From contig CM074865.1 of the NCBI GenBank assembly GCA_037501455.1, forward strand, positions 4,537,001-4,601,000: a stretch of 64,000 nt of DNA, read 5' to 3'. Below, piece after piece: positions 43,937 through 55,030 of the stretch. The notes under the pieces were generated by a model. The model ran no database searches and was not told where the DNA came from. It was given only the letters and a program-made list of their open reading frames with translations. Numbering within the stretch: the stretch's first letter is position 1; every line of letters starts with the position of its first letter. Source of the DNA: Lantana camara. Lineage: Eukaryota > Streptophyta > Magnoliopsida > Lamiales > Verbenaceae. The position numbers were made by a program, and so were the translations under genes.

Positions 43937-44315
43937 TAGAGAGTTGTTGAGATCTCTCTATTTATGTGTTAGGGAGATGTGGGATTCTCCCTATTTATGT
44001 GATAGAAAGATGTTGGATTCTTTCTAAATTATATGAGCAAGAGATGCTGGATTCTGTTGGAGTTAGATGTTTGGGAGATGCTGTATTCTCTCGAATCTAG
44101 GGTTTGAGAAATGCTGGATTTTCTCAAACTAGGATGTTTGGAAGATGTGGAAGTCTGCCAAACCTAGGTTGAGAGACGGGGCTCTCTTGATTACGTGGTT
44201 GAGAGACGGGGTTCTCTCAATTCTGTGCCTGAGGGACAGGGTTCTCTCTTTTGATGTGTCGGGAGACGGGACTCCCTCTCTTGCGTGCTGAGAGATGGGA
44301 TTCTCTCTTGTTTGT
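43937..44315 (+). repeat. Array of about 13 hairpins with constant loop and co-varying stems
   Basis: Units every 30-45 bp have a near-constant loop (TGTGGGAT, TGTTGGAT, TGCTGGAT, later CGGGGT) and arms that differ between units but match each other. Examples are TAGGGAGA/TCTCCCTA (43970-43993), TAGAAAGA/TCTTTCTA (44003-44026), GTTTGAGAAA/TTTCTCAAAC (44102-44129) and TTGAGAGA/TCTCTCAA (44199-44220). Some units have one or two mismatches. The array sits about 300 bp before the 3' LTR. It has no coding sense. Confidence 0.85.
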
Positions 44316-44602
44316 CGCGATTGAGTTACGTGTGGACTGATGTTGGTTTCAATCGACGAGGAAGCGACAGTATCGAGCCTTGGGTGCAGTGGCCTAGTGG
44401 GGGATCGAACGAGTTTGAAGCGACCAACGGTCAAGTGTTTGAACAAACTTCTGTGACTACGGAACTCTGAAGGAAGTTGATGTAAACAGTGAGAGTAAAC
44501 TTCACAGCCAGGGCTATGACTCTACACGATTTCGGGAGATAGCTTGAAGTATTACAGTTCGAAGCTTTACGATTCAGTAATAGGACCTGAGAACAGGTCC
44601 TT

Positions 44603-44618
44603 TTGAAGGAGGGGAGAT
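44603..44618 (+). other. Polypurine tract of the outer element
   Basis: GAAGGAGGGGAGAT lies immediately before the 3' LTR start TGTGACACCCC at 44619. Confidence 0.85.
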
Positions 44619-45405
44619 TGTGACACCCCTTTCGTCTGACGTATAAGGTACGCCACGTTCCAACTTTATTATGTGTCGAATTATATTATTTTGTGTTTTG
44701 CCTGGCCCTATTTTGAACTCTTTTAGAGTTTAGGGGCCTGTTTGTAATTTTCTCTTTTTAGGGGTTATTCGGTCATTTCTCGTTCGGTCGAGAGTTCGAC
44801 CTCTTTGACCCCTCTTTTGAGTTCAGGGCATCGAAACGAGTCCGTAGACTCTAAGTTTGCCCCATTCTGACTTCGTTAGCCCGTTCTTCTGACTGTTTTC
44901 GTGTACGAGGACCCGAGATATATACCCCGAATCCTCGTAATCCGTGCCATTTCAATCCAGCTTCTTCCTCCAGCATTCATCGTTCCCCTGACACTATTCA
45001 CGTAGTCAAGGTGCATTACACGCACAAGCCCGTTCTCGCTCGTTTCTCGACGGAATTCGAAGTGTGAGTAGTGGAAATTTATCAGCTCGATGAGCCCGTC
45101 ACGATGGTACAAGAATCGAGGCCTGAAACCCAATGGTGGTGGCGCTACGCCAAGGTACAGGCGGCGGGATTTACCCCCGCCACTTCGCCGACGGATTCCG
45201 ACGGCCTCCGGCATCGGAATCGATCGAATCTTGGGCGGTTTTGGAGCGCGAGGTCCCAACGATTAGAGTGTTGAAGACGGCGCGGCCACTGGTGGCTGGA
45301 AGGCGGCGCACGCGCCACCTGAATTCACTCCGCGGCGGCGCGTGCACTGTAGCGCGCAGCTCCGCCGCGTTCCGGCAGTCTTTTCTGGCGAGAGGGGCCG
45401 GTTCC
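44619..45405 (+). repeat. 3' LTR of the outer element, first segment
   Basis: It matches the left LTR from its start up to GAGGGGCCGGTTCC, where the Athila-type element begins. It keeps the 58 bp (about 45289-45346) that the left LTR lacks. Confidence 0.88.
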
Positions 45406-45576
45406 TGATGTATCAGTTTATTGCATGGATTTGTAGGGCAAATTTAGCTAAATTCAAGCAGTTTTAAGAACTTATAACGTGATTTATGCTCCTTATTAGG
45501 TACCTTTTACCTTGGAATTGGAAAGACGGATAAAAGCAAAACCATGCAATAAAGGGCGAAAAACGAGAGATTTCTA

Positions 45577-45866
45577 GGGGACACGCCCGTGTCCCCGTGG
45601 CAGAGCAAACTGAGACACGCCCGTGTCTCAGTACAGAAGTGATCCTCGGAGTTCAGGAGGTGACACGCCCGTGTCACCTATGTAGAGAAAATTGTTGCAC
45701 GCCCGTGACCAGGTACAGAGAAGCTGGAGATCATGACACCCCCGTGTCATTGAGAAGAACAGATCTTGACACCCCCGTGTCAAGTGGAAAAGCGCAAACA
45801 CGATTTTATTACGTGACACGGGCGTGTCACATTTGAAGGCATGACACTTGCACGCCCGTGTCACGG
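45577..45866 (+). repeat. Hairpin array in U3, GACAC(G)CC(C)GTGTC core with co-varying flanks
   Basis: Eight units spaced about 25-50 bp apart occur. Around a fixed ACAC-(GCCC/CCCC/GGGC)-GTGT core the flanking bases pair within each unit but differ between units: GGG/CCC (45577-45596), CTGAG/CTCAG (45610-45631), AGGTG/CACCT (45658-45679), ATG/CAT (about 45734), CTTG/CAAG (about 45762) and GTG/CAC (about 45815). Two units (near 45692 and 45848) are imperfect. The same array is in the 3' LTR at 56792-57081. Confidence 0.92.
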
Positions 45867-45889
45867 GGCGGTTTCAGAATTCGGAGTTC

Positions 45890-45897
45890 TATATATA
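45890..45897 (+). promoter_or_regulatory. TATA box of the Athila-type 5' LTR
   Basis: TATATATA (then CGCGG) lies about 25 bp downstream of the last hairpin. Transcription would be expected to start near 45920-45930. The matching box in the 3' LTR is at about 57105. Confidence 0.65.
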
Positions 45898-46937
45898 CGC
45901 GGATTTGAGGCGGAATAAGGAAGCTTTTGGACTACTCTTTTCCCAGAAGTTCAAGAACACTTGGAGATAGAAGAAACACGAAGATAGAGAGTTGAAGATT
46001 CATTCCAATCACAAGACTTTGTCAATTTGGTTTTATTTACTGCTTTCCGATCAAACTAATTCCTCAAGTTTTGGTTTTCCATTCTAGTAGAATTAATTTC
46101 TTGTTTTAGATTCATTTTTGGATAATTAGGTTAGAATTCAGAATTCCTTATTCCTTTTTGATGTTTATGTTAGACATGATTAATTTGAATGCAATTCCTT
46201 TGATCTTAATGAGTTTTGATCCAATTATGAGGAACTAATCTCCTAGGGTTAGGGGGTAAGGATTATGCATCTAAGGTGTTTGAATTAATGCTTGAGTAAA
46301 TTTGTGTGATTCTTTGTTAGGAAAACGGTATTGAATAAGCTGGGAATGGATTGGCCATCCATGAACATGTTGTAAATTATCCGATAATCGAGAGATTGAG
46401 GATAATTGAGAGTGTTTTCTGAAACTTAGATCTTTTGGGCTTAAAGAAATTTAACCCTAATTTCTACAACCCGTATTTAGAATTCCATGCCAAGCCGCTA
46501 GGTTTTAAATACACTAATCTTGTTCTATTCGATTAATTTGGTTACTAAGTGATTGTGAGAACAACACTTGGCTTAATTAATTAGACATCTAGCCTTCGAA
46601 AGAAGCTAGGTATAACATCGTGATTAGGTTGAAGAATCATACATCCGTACTTAAGTATTGCTTTGATCATAAAAGAGCATATGATTTACTCCCCGACCTG
46701 TTTTAATTAAGTGGTTAATTCTCGTGTTTATTTGTTAGCTCGTGTGATTGATTTATTATTAGTGAAGTTCAATTTTGTCATACTAGTATAGAGCAACCTT
46801 GTCAATCTCTTTCGGTCTTAAGATTAGAAATAGTCATAAAAGTGGTTGTTGAATTCCCTTCCCTGTGGATACGATACCTTAAGTGTTGCAATCGAATTAG
46901 AACTTACACTTGGGTTCAAGATTTGTCTATCAAGTTT

Positions 46938-46955
46938 TTGGCGCCGTTGCCGGGG
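46938..46955 (+). other. Primer binding site of the Athila-type element
   Basis: TGGCGCCGTTGCCGGGG starts five bases after the LTR. This sequence is typical of Athila-lineage elements and begins with the TGG that pairs with a tRNA CCA end. Confidence 0.88.
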
Positions 46956-47080
46956 AAGGCGTTTAATTCAATATTACTTTAGTGATTTTTCTGGTGCTTT
47001 AGACCACCCTTTCTGTTTGATTTCTTTTTGAAGTGCGTTGGATTTGACCACAGGTTTTCCCCATTGCAGGTACCTAGTTT

Positions 47081-50000
47081 ATGCTACGATCGAAAGGCTT
47101 GGAACCCTTGCCTTACGATCCTGAAATTGAGAAGACTTGTAGGGCGAATCGAACGAAGCGAAAAAAGGAAAAGAAGAAGAAAGTAAACCCAATCCCAATG
47201 GCACAACCAGTAAACGAGCAACCAACCACACTCCAGGATTATGCCATTCCTAACATTGGCTTAATCCAGAACAACTTGACTCGCCCCGCCGTGGAGGCGA
47301 ACAACTTTGAAATCAAAACTGGGTTCATCAACCTTTTACAACAGAACCCGTTCGGAGGTTTACCACATGAAGACCCCGCATCACATTTGTCCTACTTTTT
47401 GGATGTCTGTTCGACCTTTAAGATCCACAACGCCTCTGATGATGCGATCCGAGTTAGGCTCTTTCCCTTCTCCCTAAGGGATAAAGCCCGGACATGGATT
47501 TCGACCTTGTCAAACGAGACACTTCAGACATGGGCAGACCTCTCTAAGGCCTTTCTAGCCAAGTTCTACCCTCCTAGTAAGACCATGAGGTACAGAGACG
47601 AAATAACGAGCTTCAGGCTCTTTGATGGGGAAACATTGTACGAAGGATGGGAAAGATATAAGGAACTGCAAAGGAAGTGCCCGCATCACCGTGTTCCAGG
47701 ATGGCAATTGGTACAAATCTTTTACAACGGAATGACAGAGAACATGAAAATCATGGTCGATGCAGCAGCGGGAGGAGCATTTATGGCACTGTCCGAGGAA
47801 GTAGGAATGCAACTTCTTAATAAGATGGCAGCAAATAGCAGTTGGACAAAGGAGAGGAGCCATCCTCCTCCAAAACCTGAGGCAGGCATACTCGTCACTG
47901 ACACTGTGACAGCTTTCAATGCCAAGTTCGAAGCACTGAACCAGAAGCTAGACCGACTTGCAATTGCTACAGCACGAAACACAGTGGCACAGTCAAACGC
48001 CCTACAGGTATTATGTGAAATTTGTGGTGGTCCCCATTCTTTTGATATTTGTCCTTCTACCAATGCAGGTGCACAGGTTGTTGTTGGTCAAGAACAAGTC
48101 AATTACGTGCAGAATCAAAAACCAGCAAACGACCCATACTCGAACACCTACAACCCAGGGTGGAAGAATCATCCGCACTTCTCGTGGTCAAACAATCAGA
48201 ATGTTCAGAACCCAAACCCAAACCAGAGACCACAGTTCCAACCAAGGCAAATGGGACAGCATCCACCACATCAAAATCAGCAGAGATTCGCACCCCCTCC
48301 ACAACCACCGCAAGAACAGAAGCCGGGGTGGGAGGCGGCCCTTGAGAAGTTCATAAATGTTTCGAATGATAGGTATCAGAAACTCGAATCTCAGGTAGAA
48401 CAGGTGCTGGTTCAAAATAAAAATTTGGAAGTACAGGTGGGCCAGTTGGCTAATTCAATCAATGTTAGAGCCCAAGGAATGTTTCCAAGCAAACCTGTGG
48501 AGAATCCGAAAGAGCAGTGTAAGGCCATTACACTACGAAGTGGCACGACTTATAAAGAGCCTGCAAAACCGGTGGAAACCGAAGTGAGAAAGGAAAAGGA
48601 TACCGTTGTGGAACCTGAGACCTTTGTCGAGGCATCGAAGGAGGAGGAAGAAGTACTGACAAGTGAGCCCCCTTCAAAGCCAAAGACATCAGTGGCACCC
48701 AAACCATATGTGCCACCACTTCCTTTCCCACAGAGATTTCAAAAGCAAAGGTTGGAGAAACAATTCGAGAAGTTCTTGAATATCTTTAAGGAACTACACA
48801 TCAACATCCCCTTTGCCGAGGCTCTAGCTCAGATGCCCACTTACGTCAAATTCTTGAAGGAGATCCTCTCCAACAAGAGGAAATTGGAGGACTATGCCAC
48901 GATTGCACTTACTGAGGAGTGCAGCGCCATTCTACAACATAAGCTTCCACCAAAGCTTAAGGATCCAGGGAGTTTTTCAATTCCTTGCACAATTGGTCAA
49001 ATGTCCTTTAATAAAGCTTTATGTGATCTTGGTGCTAGTGTGAGTCTAATGCCATTATCTGTTTGCAGGAAACTTGGACTGAATTCATTAAAGCCAACAA
49101 CCGTTTCCCTACAGCTAGCGGATCGATCAGTCAAGTACCCCACGGGAGTCCTGGAAAACGTGTTAGTCAGGGTTGGGAAGTTTTACCTGCCCGTAGACTT
49201 CATAGTGTTGGACATGGAAGAAGATCAAAACATGCCGCTCATTCTAGGGAGGCCTTTCTTAGCCACAGCAGGAGCTTTAATTGATGTGAAGAGTGGCATT
49301 CTAACTCTTCGTGTGGGAGATGAACAGGTGGAGTTTAATCTGTTCAAAGCAATGAAAGGACCGGTGATCGAAGAACAATGCAATATGGTGGAAATCAGAG
49401 CACAGACACCGATGTCCGTAAGCAATGAAGACCCTCTCGAACTCTGTTTAAGAGGACTCACTGACCACATTGACGGGGAAGACATATTAGAAGAACTGGC
49501 CGCCTACGCAAAGGCACTCGAAGCCACCCCGTACGTACCGTTCCGAAAGAGGTTTGTATATGAAGAGTTGGGTACAGGTAAGCCCACTCTTCGTCCTTCT
49601 GTTGAATCAGCTCCCAAGTTAGAACTGAAACCCCTCCCCGCTCATTTGAGATATGCTTATTTGGGTGAATCTGAAACACTGCCTGTTATTGTTGCCTCTG
49701 ATTTAACTGATGCACATCATGATGCCTTGTTGAGAGTTTTGCGAGAACATAAACGAGCGATAGGTTGGACTATTTCTGACATCAAAGGGATTAGCCCATC
49801 TATTTGCATGCATAAAATTCTTATGGAAGATAACCATAAACCCTCTGTAGAGCATCAGCGCAGATTGAACCCGAACATGAAAGAGGTAGTTAGGGCTGAG
49901 GTACTGAAATTGTTAGATGCCGGGATAATTTACCCTATCTCGGATAGCAAGTGGGTTAGCCCTGTACAGGTAGTACCTAAGAAAGGGGGGATGACTGTAA

Positions 50001-52522
50001 TCAAAAATGAAAAGAATGAGTTAATTCCAACTAGGACAGTCACGGGTTGGAGAGTCTGTATAGATTATAGAAAGCTGAACAATGCCACTCGTAAAGATCA
50101 CTTTCCACTTCCCTTTATTGATCAGATGTTAGAACGATTAGCCGGACATTCTTATTACTGTTTTCTGGATGGGTATTCAGGGTATAACCAAATTGCTATA
50201 GCTCCAGAAGATCAGGAAAAATGTACGTTTACCTGCCCTTATGGTACTTTTGCGTATAGGCGTATGCCTTTTGGGTTGTGTAATGCCCCGGCTACTTTTC
50301 AGCGATGCATGATGGCCATTTTCTCTGATTTTATAGAACGCACAATGGAAATTTTTATGGATGACTTTTCTGTGTTTGGTTCTTCTTTCGATTCTTGCTT
50401 GCATAATCTTGCTCAAGTTTTGCAGAGATGTGAAGAAACTAACCTTGTGCTAAATTGGGAGAAGTGCCATTTCATGGTAAAGGAAGGGATAGTGTTGGGT
50501 CACAAAGTTTCAGAGAAAGGCATTGAGGTGGACAAGGCCAAGATTGATGTGATTGCAAAATTGCCTCCACCCACCAATATCAAGGGAGTGAGAAGTTTCC
50601 TTGGTCATGCCGGGTTTTATCGCCGGTTCATCAAGGACTTTTCGAAAATTACCTTACCTTTATGCAAGTTACTGCAAAAAGATACTGAATTCGTGTTTAA
50701 TGATGATTGCTTACTTGCATTTGATAGGTTGAAGAAGGAGCTTACCTCGGCACCAATCATGGTTGCACCGGATTGGACTATACCGTTCGAGCTAATGTGC
50801 GATGCGAGCGATTTGGCTATTGGAGCAGTTCTTGGCCAACGAAGGGAGAAACGTTTACACGTTATCGCATATTCTAGCAAAACTTTAAATGATGCACAAT
50901 TAAATTATGCTACTACTGAAAAAGAATTATTAGCTATTGTGCATGCTTTTGACAAGTTTCGGTCTTATTTGATAGGTTCGAAGACAATCGTCTACACGGA
51001 CCACGCAGCAATCAAGTATCTCCTTTCGAAAAAGGATTCAAAGCCCCGTTTGATTAGATGGATTCTATTGCTTCAGGAGTTCGATCTCGAAATTCGTGAC
51101 AAGAAGGGGACAGAGAACTTAGTTGCAGATCATTTGTCAAGATTAGAGGTTGGGGACAAGGAGGATGAGTATGAGGAGGAGATTACTGAGAATTTCCCAG
51201 ATGAGGAGTTGTTTGCAGCCGATGCAGTCGTCCCTTGGTACGCAGATATCGTGAATCATATGGTCTGCAAAGCTCTACCACCGGGCATGAATTTCCATCA
51301 GAAACAGAGATTCTTATCCGAAGTGAAACGTTATTATTGGGAGGAGCCCTATGTATATAAGCACTGTTCAGATGGTCTAGTACGGAGATGTGTCCCGGAG
51401 GTTGAAGCTGATGAAGTGCTAGAGAGATGTCATGCAAGCTTGTATGGAGGGCATTCTAGTGGTCGGAAGACAGCAGCTAAGGTATTGCAGTCTGGGTTTT
51501 GGTGGCCAACGCTGTTTAAGGATGCTTACAAATTTGCCAAGGAATGTGATACTTGTCAGCGATCCGGGAACATTAGTAAAAGAGATGAGATGCCCATGAA
51601 GTATATCTTGGAAGTTGAGTTGTTTGATGTTTGGGGGATCGATTTCATGGGACCCTTCCCACCGTCGAACGGAAATCAGTATATCTTGGTGGCGGTGGAT
51701 TATGTATCCAAGTGGGCCGAAGCAGTGGCAACTCCGACCAATGATTCAAAGGTGGTGATTAGGTTTTTGCAAAAGAACATATTCAATAGGTTCGGAGTTC
51801 CACGGGCATTGATCAGTGATAGAGGTACGCACTTTTGCAACAAGCCCTTGGAAGCTTTGTTGAAGAAATATGGGGTCCAACATCGGGTAACTACTGCGTA
51901 TCATCCCCAAGCAAGTGGGCAAGCAGAGGTCACGAATAGGGAGTTGAAGTGGATTTTGGAGAAGGTGGTGAGCCCCTCTAGGAAAGATTGGTCCTCGAAG
52001 TTGGATGACGCATTATGGGCTTACAGGACCGCGTTCAAGACACCTATAGGAACTTCTCCGTATCAGTTGGTTTATGGTAAAGCATGTCACCTCCCAGTCG
52101 AGATCGAGTATAAGTCGTATTGGGCCATTAAGGCTATAAATTTTGATCTCACAAGAGCCGGAGAGAAAAGGATACTTGACCTGCAAGAGTTGGAGGAATT
52201 AAGGTTAGAAGCGTACGAAAATGCCCGGATTTATAAGGAGAGAACGAAGAAGTGGCATGACAAGCATATTAGGGTCAAGGAGTTTGTCGAGGGTCAACTG
52301 GTGTTATTGTACAATTCTAGATTGAAGCTTTTCCCCGGGAAACTTAAGTCAAGGTGGTCCGGTCCGTTTAGAGTGGTAAAAGTTTTAGTGAATGGAGCGG
52401 TGGAGATAGGTAATGAAGGTTCACCATCCTTTGTGGTGAATGGACAAAGACTCAAGCCATATCTTGCCGGAGATCGAATTGGCAAACACGTCTCGTGCGT
52501 GTTAACAGCTCCAGCACCTTAG
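47081..52522 (+). CDS. Athila-type gag-pol polyprotein, 1813 aa
   Basis: One uninterrupted frame from ATG 47081. Gag includes [18 protein letters not shown] and ends with a CCHC-like knuckle [13 protein letters not shown] (residues 312-324). Protease has [11 protein letters not shown] (about residue 648), a DLG variant of the usual D-S/T-G. Reverse transcriptase has CIDYRKLN (about 993) and FMDD (1092-1095), a form of the YxDD motif. RNase H has MCDASD (about 1239) and [10 protein letters not shown]. Integrase has the HHCC zinc region (GGHSSGRKT to CDTCQRSG, about 1491), and the catalytic triad D1521, D1580, E1616 has the canonical 35-residue D-E spacing. Length and all catalytic residues look right, so the enzyme set appears intact. 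The unusual protease triad residue is the one thing to check. Confidence 0.93.
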   Translation: MLRSKGLEPLPYDPEIEKTCRANRTKRKKEKKKKVNPIPMAQPVNEQPTTLQDYAIPNIGLIQNNLTRPAVEANNFEIKTGFINLLQQNPFGGLPHEDPASHLSYFLDVCSTFKIHNASDDAIRVRLFPFSLRDKARTWISTLSNETLQTWADLSKAFLAKFYPPSKTMRYRDEITSFRLFDGETLYEGWERYKELQRKCPHHRVPGWQLVQIFYNGMTENMKIMVDAAAGGAFMALSEEVGMQLLNKMAANSSWTKERSHPPPKPEAGILVTDTVTAFNAKFEALNQKLDRLAIATARNTVAQSNALQVLCEICGGPHSFDICPSTNAGAQVVVGQEQVNYVQNQKPANDPYSNTYNPGWKNHPHFSWSNNQNVQNPNPNQRPQFQPRQMGQHPPHQNQQRFAPPPQPPQEQKPGWEAALEKFINVSNDRYQKLESQVEQVLVQNKNLEVQVGQLANSINVRAQGMFPSKPVENPKEQCKAITLRSGTTYKEPAKPVETEVRKEKDTVVEPETFVEASKEEEEVLTSEPPSKPKTSVAPKPYVPPLPFPQRFQKQRLEKQFEKFLNIFKELHINIPFAEALAQMPTYVKFLKEILSNKRKLEDYATIALTEECSAILQHKLPPKLKDPGSFSIPCTIGQMSFNKALCDLGASVSLMPLSVCRKLGLNSLKPTTVSLQLADRSVKYPTGVLENVLVRVGKFYLPVDFIVLDMEEDQNMPLILGRPFLATAGALIDVKSGILTLRVGDEQVEFNLFKAMKGPVIEEQCNMVEIRAQTPMSVSNEDPLELCLRGLTDHIDGEDILEELAAYAKALEATPYVPFRKRFVYEELGTGKPTLRPSVESAPKLELKPLPAHLRYAYLGESETLPVIVASDLTDAHHDALLRVLREHKRAIGWTISDIKGISPSICMHKILMEDNHKPSVEHQRRLNPNMKEVVRAEVLKLLDAGIIYPISDSKWVSPVQVVPKKGGMTVIKNEKNELIPTRTVTGWRVCIDYRKLNNATRKDHFPLPFIDQMLERLAGHSYYCFLDGYSGYNQIAIAPEDQEKCTFTCPYGTFAYRRMPFGLCNAPATFQRCMMAIFSDFIERTMEIFMDDFSVFGSSFDSCLHNLAQVLQRCEETNLVLNWEKCHFMVKEGIVLGHKVSEKGIEVDKAKIDVIAKLPPPTNIKGVRSFLGHAGFYRRFIKDFSKITLPLCKLLQKDTEFVFNDDCLLAFDRLKKELTSAPIMVAPDWTIPFELMCDASDLAIGAVLGQRREKRLHVIAYSSKTLNDAQLNYATTEKELLAIVHAFDKFRSYLIGSKTIVYTDHAAIKYLLSKKDSKPRLIRWILLLQEFDLEIRDKKGTENLVADHLSRLEVGDKEDEYEEEITENFPDEELFAADAVVPWYADIVNHMVCKALPPGMNFHQKQRFLSEVKRYYWEEPYVYKHCSDGLVRRCVPEVEADEVLERCHASLYGGHSSGRKTAAKVLQSGFWWPTLFKDAYKFAKECDTCQRSGNISKRDEMPMKYILEVELFDVWGIDFMGPFPPSNGNQYILVAVDYVSKWAEAVATPTNDSKVVIRFLQKNIFNRFGVPRALISDRGTHFCNKPLEALLKKYGVQHRVTTAYHPQASGQAEVTNRELKWILEKVVSPSRKDWSSKLDDALWAYRTAFKTPIGTSPYQLVYGKACHLPVEIEYKSYWAIKAINFDLTRAGEKRILDLQELEELRLEAYENARIYKERTKKWHDKHIRVKEFVEGQLVLLYNSRLKLFPGKLKSRWSGPFRVVKVLVNGAVEIGNEGSPSFVVNGQRLKPYLAGDRIGKHVSCVLTAPAP

Positions 52523-52733
52523 CCGGAGTCATGAAGTCAAGCTAACGACTATAACTTAGAACTATTTTTCTTTCCTTTGTCGTTTTTCTTTTCTTTCGCG
52601 TTAGGTAGTTAAGCTTGTGAATGATGATATCTTTTGTCTCGTGTTCAGGTATTTTGGTTCGGTTAGAGTGGATGGATTATGAAGTGAATGGATGATTTTG
52701 AGCTAATAGGTGCGAAATTTTGAGCAAAAGTCC

Positions 52734-52746
52734 AAGTTTGGGGGAG
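52734..52746 (+). repeat. Polypurine-tract-like motif 1
   Basis: AAGTTTGGGGGAG is identical to the motif before the 3' LTR (56606). It lies just after pol, at the edge of the internal hairpin array. Further copies are at 55341-55353 and 56154-56166. Confidence 0.8.
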
Positions 52747-53040
52747 ACACGGGCGTGACTCCCACACAGCATAAACCGAGACACCCCCGTGTCTCGGTAC
52801 AGAAGAGGTTTGGATGAATTGAGGGAGACACGGGCGTGTCACTAATCTTAGGCATTTTGTGACACCCCCGTGTCAAGGTACAGAAGTGCCAGCCGAGGAG
52901 ACGACACGGGCGTGTCAAGTTCCATAAGGAAAAATCGACACCCCCGTGTCTAGGTACAGAAATCGCCAGGTAAGGGATGACACGCCCGTGTCATCCATCC
53001 AGTTCACTTACCGACACGGGCGTGTCACGCGGCAGGCTTT
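52742..53040 (+). repeat. Internal hairpin array between pol and ORF2
   Basis: Eight more units of the LTR hairpin family occur, alternating between the G-centred (GACACGGGCGTGTC) and C-centred (GACACCCCCGTGTC) forms. The best stems are ACCGAG/CTCGGT (about 52777-52800) and GGAT/ATCC (about 52976-52997), with 10-nt arms in total. A linker GTACAGAA follows several units, as it does in the LTR array. The array has no ORF of its own. Confidence 0.9.
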
Positions 53041-53049
53041 AAAGAAGCG

Positions 53050-53734
53050 GCGGTTTTTCACTTCTTTTGTCATTCCAAACACAAGCACACCCCCATTTTC
53101 TCTCATCCATCTTTCTTCTTCCCCATTCCCACACGGCACAAGCACTTCCACCATTACTTTGGTTCACAATCCGGCAAGACACACACACCCACATTACACC
53201 TTACATCCTAAATCAATCGGGTAAGTCTTCTCTTCTCTTTGGTACTTTAATTTCTTGTATTTCAATTGAGAAAAGTTAGACCCTAGTTCTATGAAGCATG
53301 CTTATGTGTGTTTTTTGGGATTTCTTGATTTTATTGTGAGTTTTGGCATGAGTAGAACTAGGAATTGGCATGTAATTGAAAATTTTAGGCATTAAGAGGG
53401 TGAACCCTAATCTCTTATTTAAGCATGTTGGGTATAATTCTTCTGAATTCTTGCTCCTTAGTCGAGTTTTGAGCATGCTAGAGTTAGGTGTTTGAATTGT
53501 ATTGGAAAATTTGGCCCTTGCTCTTACACATTGTCATGAATTTTGCAAATTTTGGAGAATGGTTGTGGGTGGTTATGTACACGTTGGAGGAAGAAATTGA
53601 GTCCCTATGAGCTTTGAACGAAGTTGGTAATTTAGAGGCTAAGTCTAGGTATCGGGAGATGAAATGTTATGCATGATTTGATGAAATCCTAGACTCCTTA
53701 TGGGTGCTTACAAGGTGTTTGATAAAATGCCCCA
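53050..53734 (+). other. Leader before ORF2
   Basis: This region has no long frame. TATTTTTGTGCAG just before GAATTATGGG (53770-53783) is a good splice acceptor, which could deliver ORF2 from a spliced subgenomic mRNA. Confidence 0.45.
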
Positions 53735-55030
53735 ATGAACTTGGAATTGATTTTGTTGTTGATATGGGGGTATTTTTGTGCAGGAATTATGGGACGCAAC
53801 AAGAGACCCGCGCCTCTGCAACTCACCTCCTCGTCCGGGCCAACTGGCCGCCAACCACGGGATTCCGTGAACGTCACATTGGAAGGGCTTGGGAACCCTT
53901 ATAACCGTAATACGACGCGTAATATCATGCCCACAAAATTCCCGCATCTCGCCACACTTCGGAGATTGGGAGTTTGGGAAGAGATTGAGGTGTTGTTCAA
54001 CAATATAGGGTGGAGGACGTTCATGATGGTTACGGCTAATACATATCCGGAATTGACGACCGCGTTCTTCACCACCATGACTTGGGACCAAGTCAACACC
54101 AAACTCAATTTCACATTAGATGGAGAGGATACCGAATCATTAAATCTAGATGAGATTCGGGATGCCTTAGGGTTTCCTATGTGCGAGATGACAACGTTGC
54201 CAAATTGGTCCAATGAGGATAGGGAGGCGGTGTGGCGGTCTTTCCCTCTCAAAGCTGGTGCCCCGGCCTACAACCCGCGTAATACTAAGGCCACATGGCT
54301 GGATAGCTTAGTCTGGAGAATGGTGCATAGGCTACTGGCTATGGGAATATGTGCGAGGCATGAGAGTGATGGCAATATAAACGGGTTTGAGTTGGCCATC
54401 ATGTATTTCATGAAGGAGGGGATGCAGTTTGATGCCACAACGGAATTCATGTACAAGTTAAAGGAGGTGGCAGGCAGGGCATCGGGAACTATAGGTCATG
54501 GAGCCTATGTAACGAAGCTTGCCAGAGAGGTGGGATGGCTTGAAGAGGATACGGAGCCCTTATCCAACTTTCCCTATGTGGAGGAGCAGACGTTCATCAA
54601 AATGGACTTATTTATCCGATGGTCTGCCGGGAGCCTAAAAGACAGGGTTTTACCCTGGTATCCAGAAAGGGAAAGGAACCGGTTTGAGCGAATGTACAGG
54701 TGGGGTGTGGCCATATATGATGACCTCACCCTTGATCAGCAGAGAAGGCTTGCTCAGATACCGGATAGGGCGGAAGGCGGACGAGGAGCACAGATGCCAA
54801 TGGTCCAAGAAGATGATGAGGAGATCCCCGCTTACATGCGGGATTATATGGCGTCCCAGAATGCGAGGATGGACAGCTTCGTAGAGCATGTGGACTCCCG
54901 GCTTGATGCCTTACAGCTCCACATTGACGGCCAGTTCGAGAACCTCCACGCGTACCTCGCCAAACAATTTGGAGGCGCCGGTGCAAGTAGCTCAAGCCAG
55001 CCGCCACATTACCCGCCCTCTTTTCCTTGA
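53735..55030 (+). CDS. Athila ORF2 (ATHILA ORF-1 family-like / env-position protein), 431 aa
   Basis: The open frame starts at ATG 53735. A more likely start is ATG 53789 (MGRNKRPAPLQL), right after a strong splice acceptor. The earlier Met would only add a short hydrophobic run (LELILLLIWGYFCAGI) created by translating the acceptor region. The body contains KFPHLATLRRLGVWEEIEVL, WRTFMMVTANTYPELTTAFF and IRDALGFPMCEMTTLPNW. This pattern fits proteins labelled ATHILA ORF-1 in plant genomes. It sits at the envelope position but shows no convincing membrane anchor or fusion features. The C-terminus is predicted coiled coil (SFVEHVDSRLDALQLHIDGQ), then Gly/Ser/Pro-rich. Its role in the element is not established. 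Confidence 0.75.
   Translation: MNLELILLLIWGYFCAGIMGRNKRPAPLQLTSSSGPTGRQPRDSVNVTLEGLGNPYNRNTTRNIMPTKFPHLATLRRLGVWEEIEVLFNNIGWRTFMMVTANTYPELTTAFFTTMTWDQVNTKLNFTLDGEDTESLNLDEIRDALGFPMCEMTTLPNWSNEDREAVWRSFPLKAGAPAYNPRNTKATWLDSLVWRMVHRLLAMGICARHESDGNINGFELAIMYFMKEGMQFDATTEFMYKLKEVAGRASGTIGHGAYVTKLAREVGWLEEDTEPLSNFPYVEEQTFIKMDLFIRWSAGSLKDRVLPWYPERERNRFERMYRWGVAIYDDLTLDQQRRLAQIPDRAEGGRGAQMPMVQEDDEEIPAYMRDYMASQNARMDSFVEHVDSRLDALQLHIDGQFENLHAYLAKQFGGAGASSSSQPPHYPPSFP

Larger units (their letters stand above)
45406..46932 (+). repeat. 5' LTR of the Athila-type element
   Basis: It starts TGATGTATCAG and ends GTCTATCA. The U3 part carries the hairpin array (45577-45866), followed by a TATA box. Short frames such as MAEQTETRPCLSTEV are only translations of the hairpin array. 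Confidence 0.93.

Noticed and set aside
45597..45836. ORF MAEQTETRPCLSTEV... and the reverse-strand MTRACKCH... ORF (also in the 3' LTR)
   Set aside because: They are translations of the hairpin array in several frames. Apparent repeats such as DTPVS come from the GACAC..GTGTC core.
45577..45866. CRISPR-like array (palindromic repeats with spacers of about 30 bp)
   Set aside because: The repeats differ in their flanks, lie inside LTRs of a plant retroelement, and no cas genes or prokaryotic context exist.
53735..53788. Signal peptide or membrane anchor at the ORF2 N-terminus
   Set aside because: The hydrophobic run comes from translating the pyrimidine-rich splice acceptor. The likely start is downstream.
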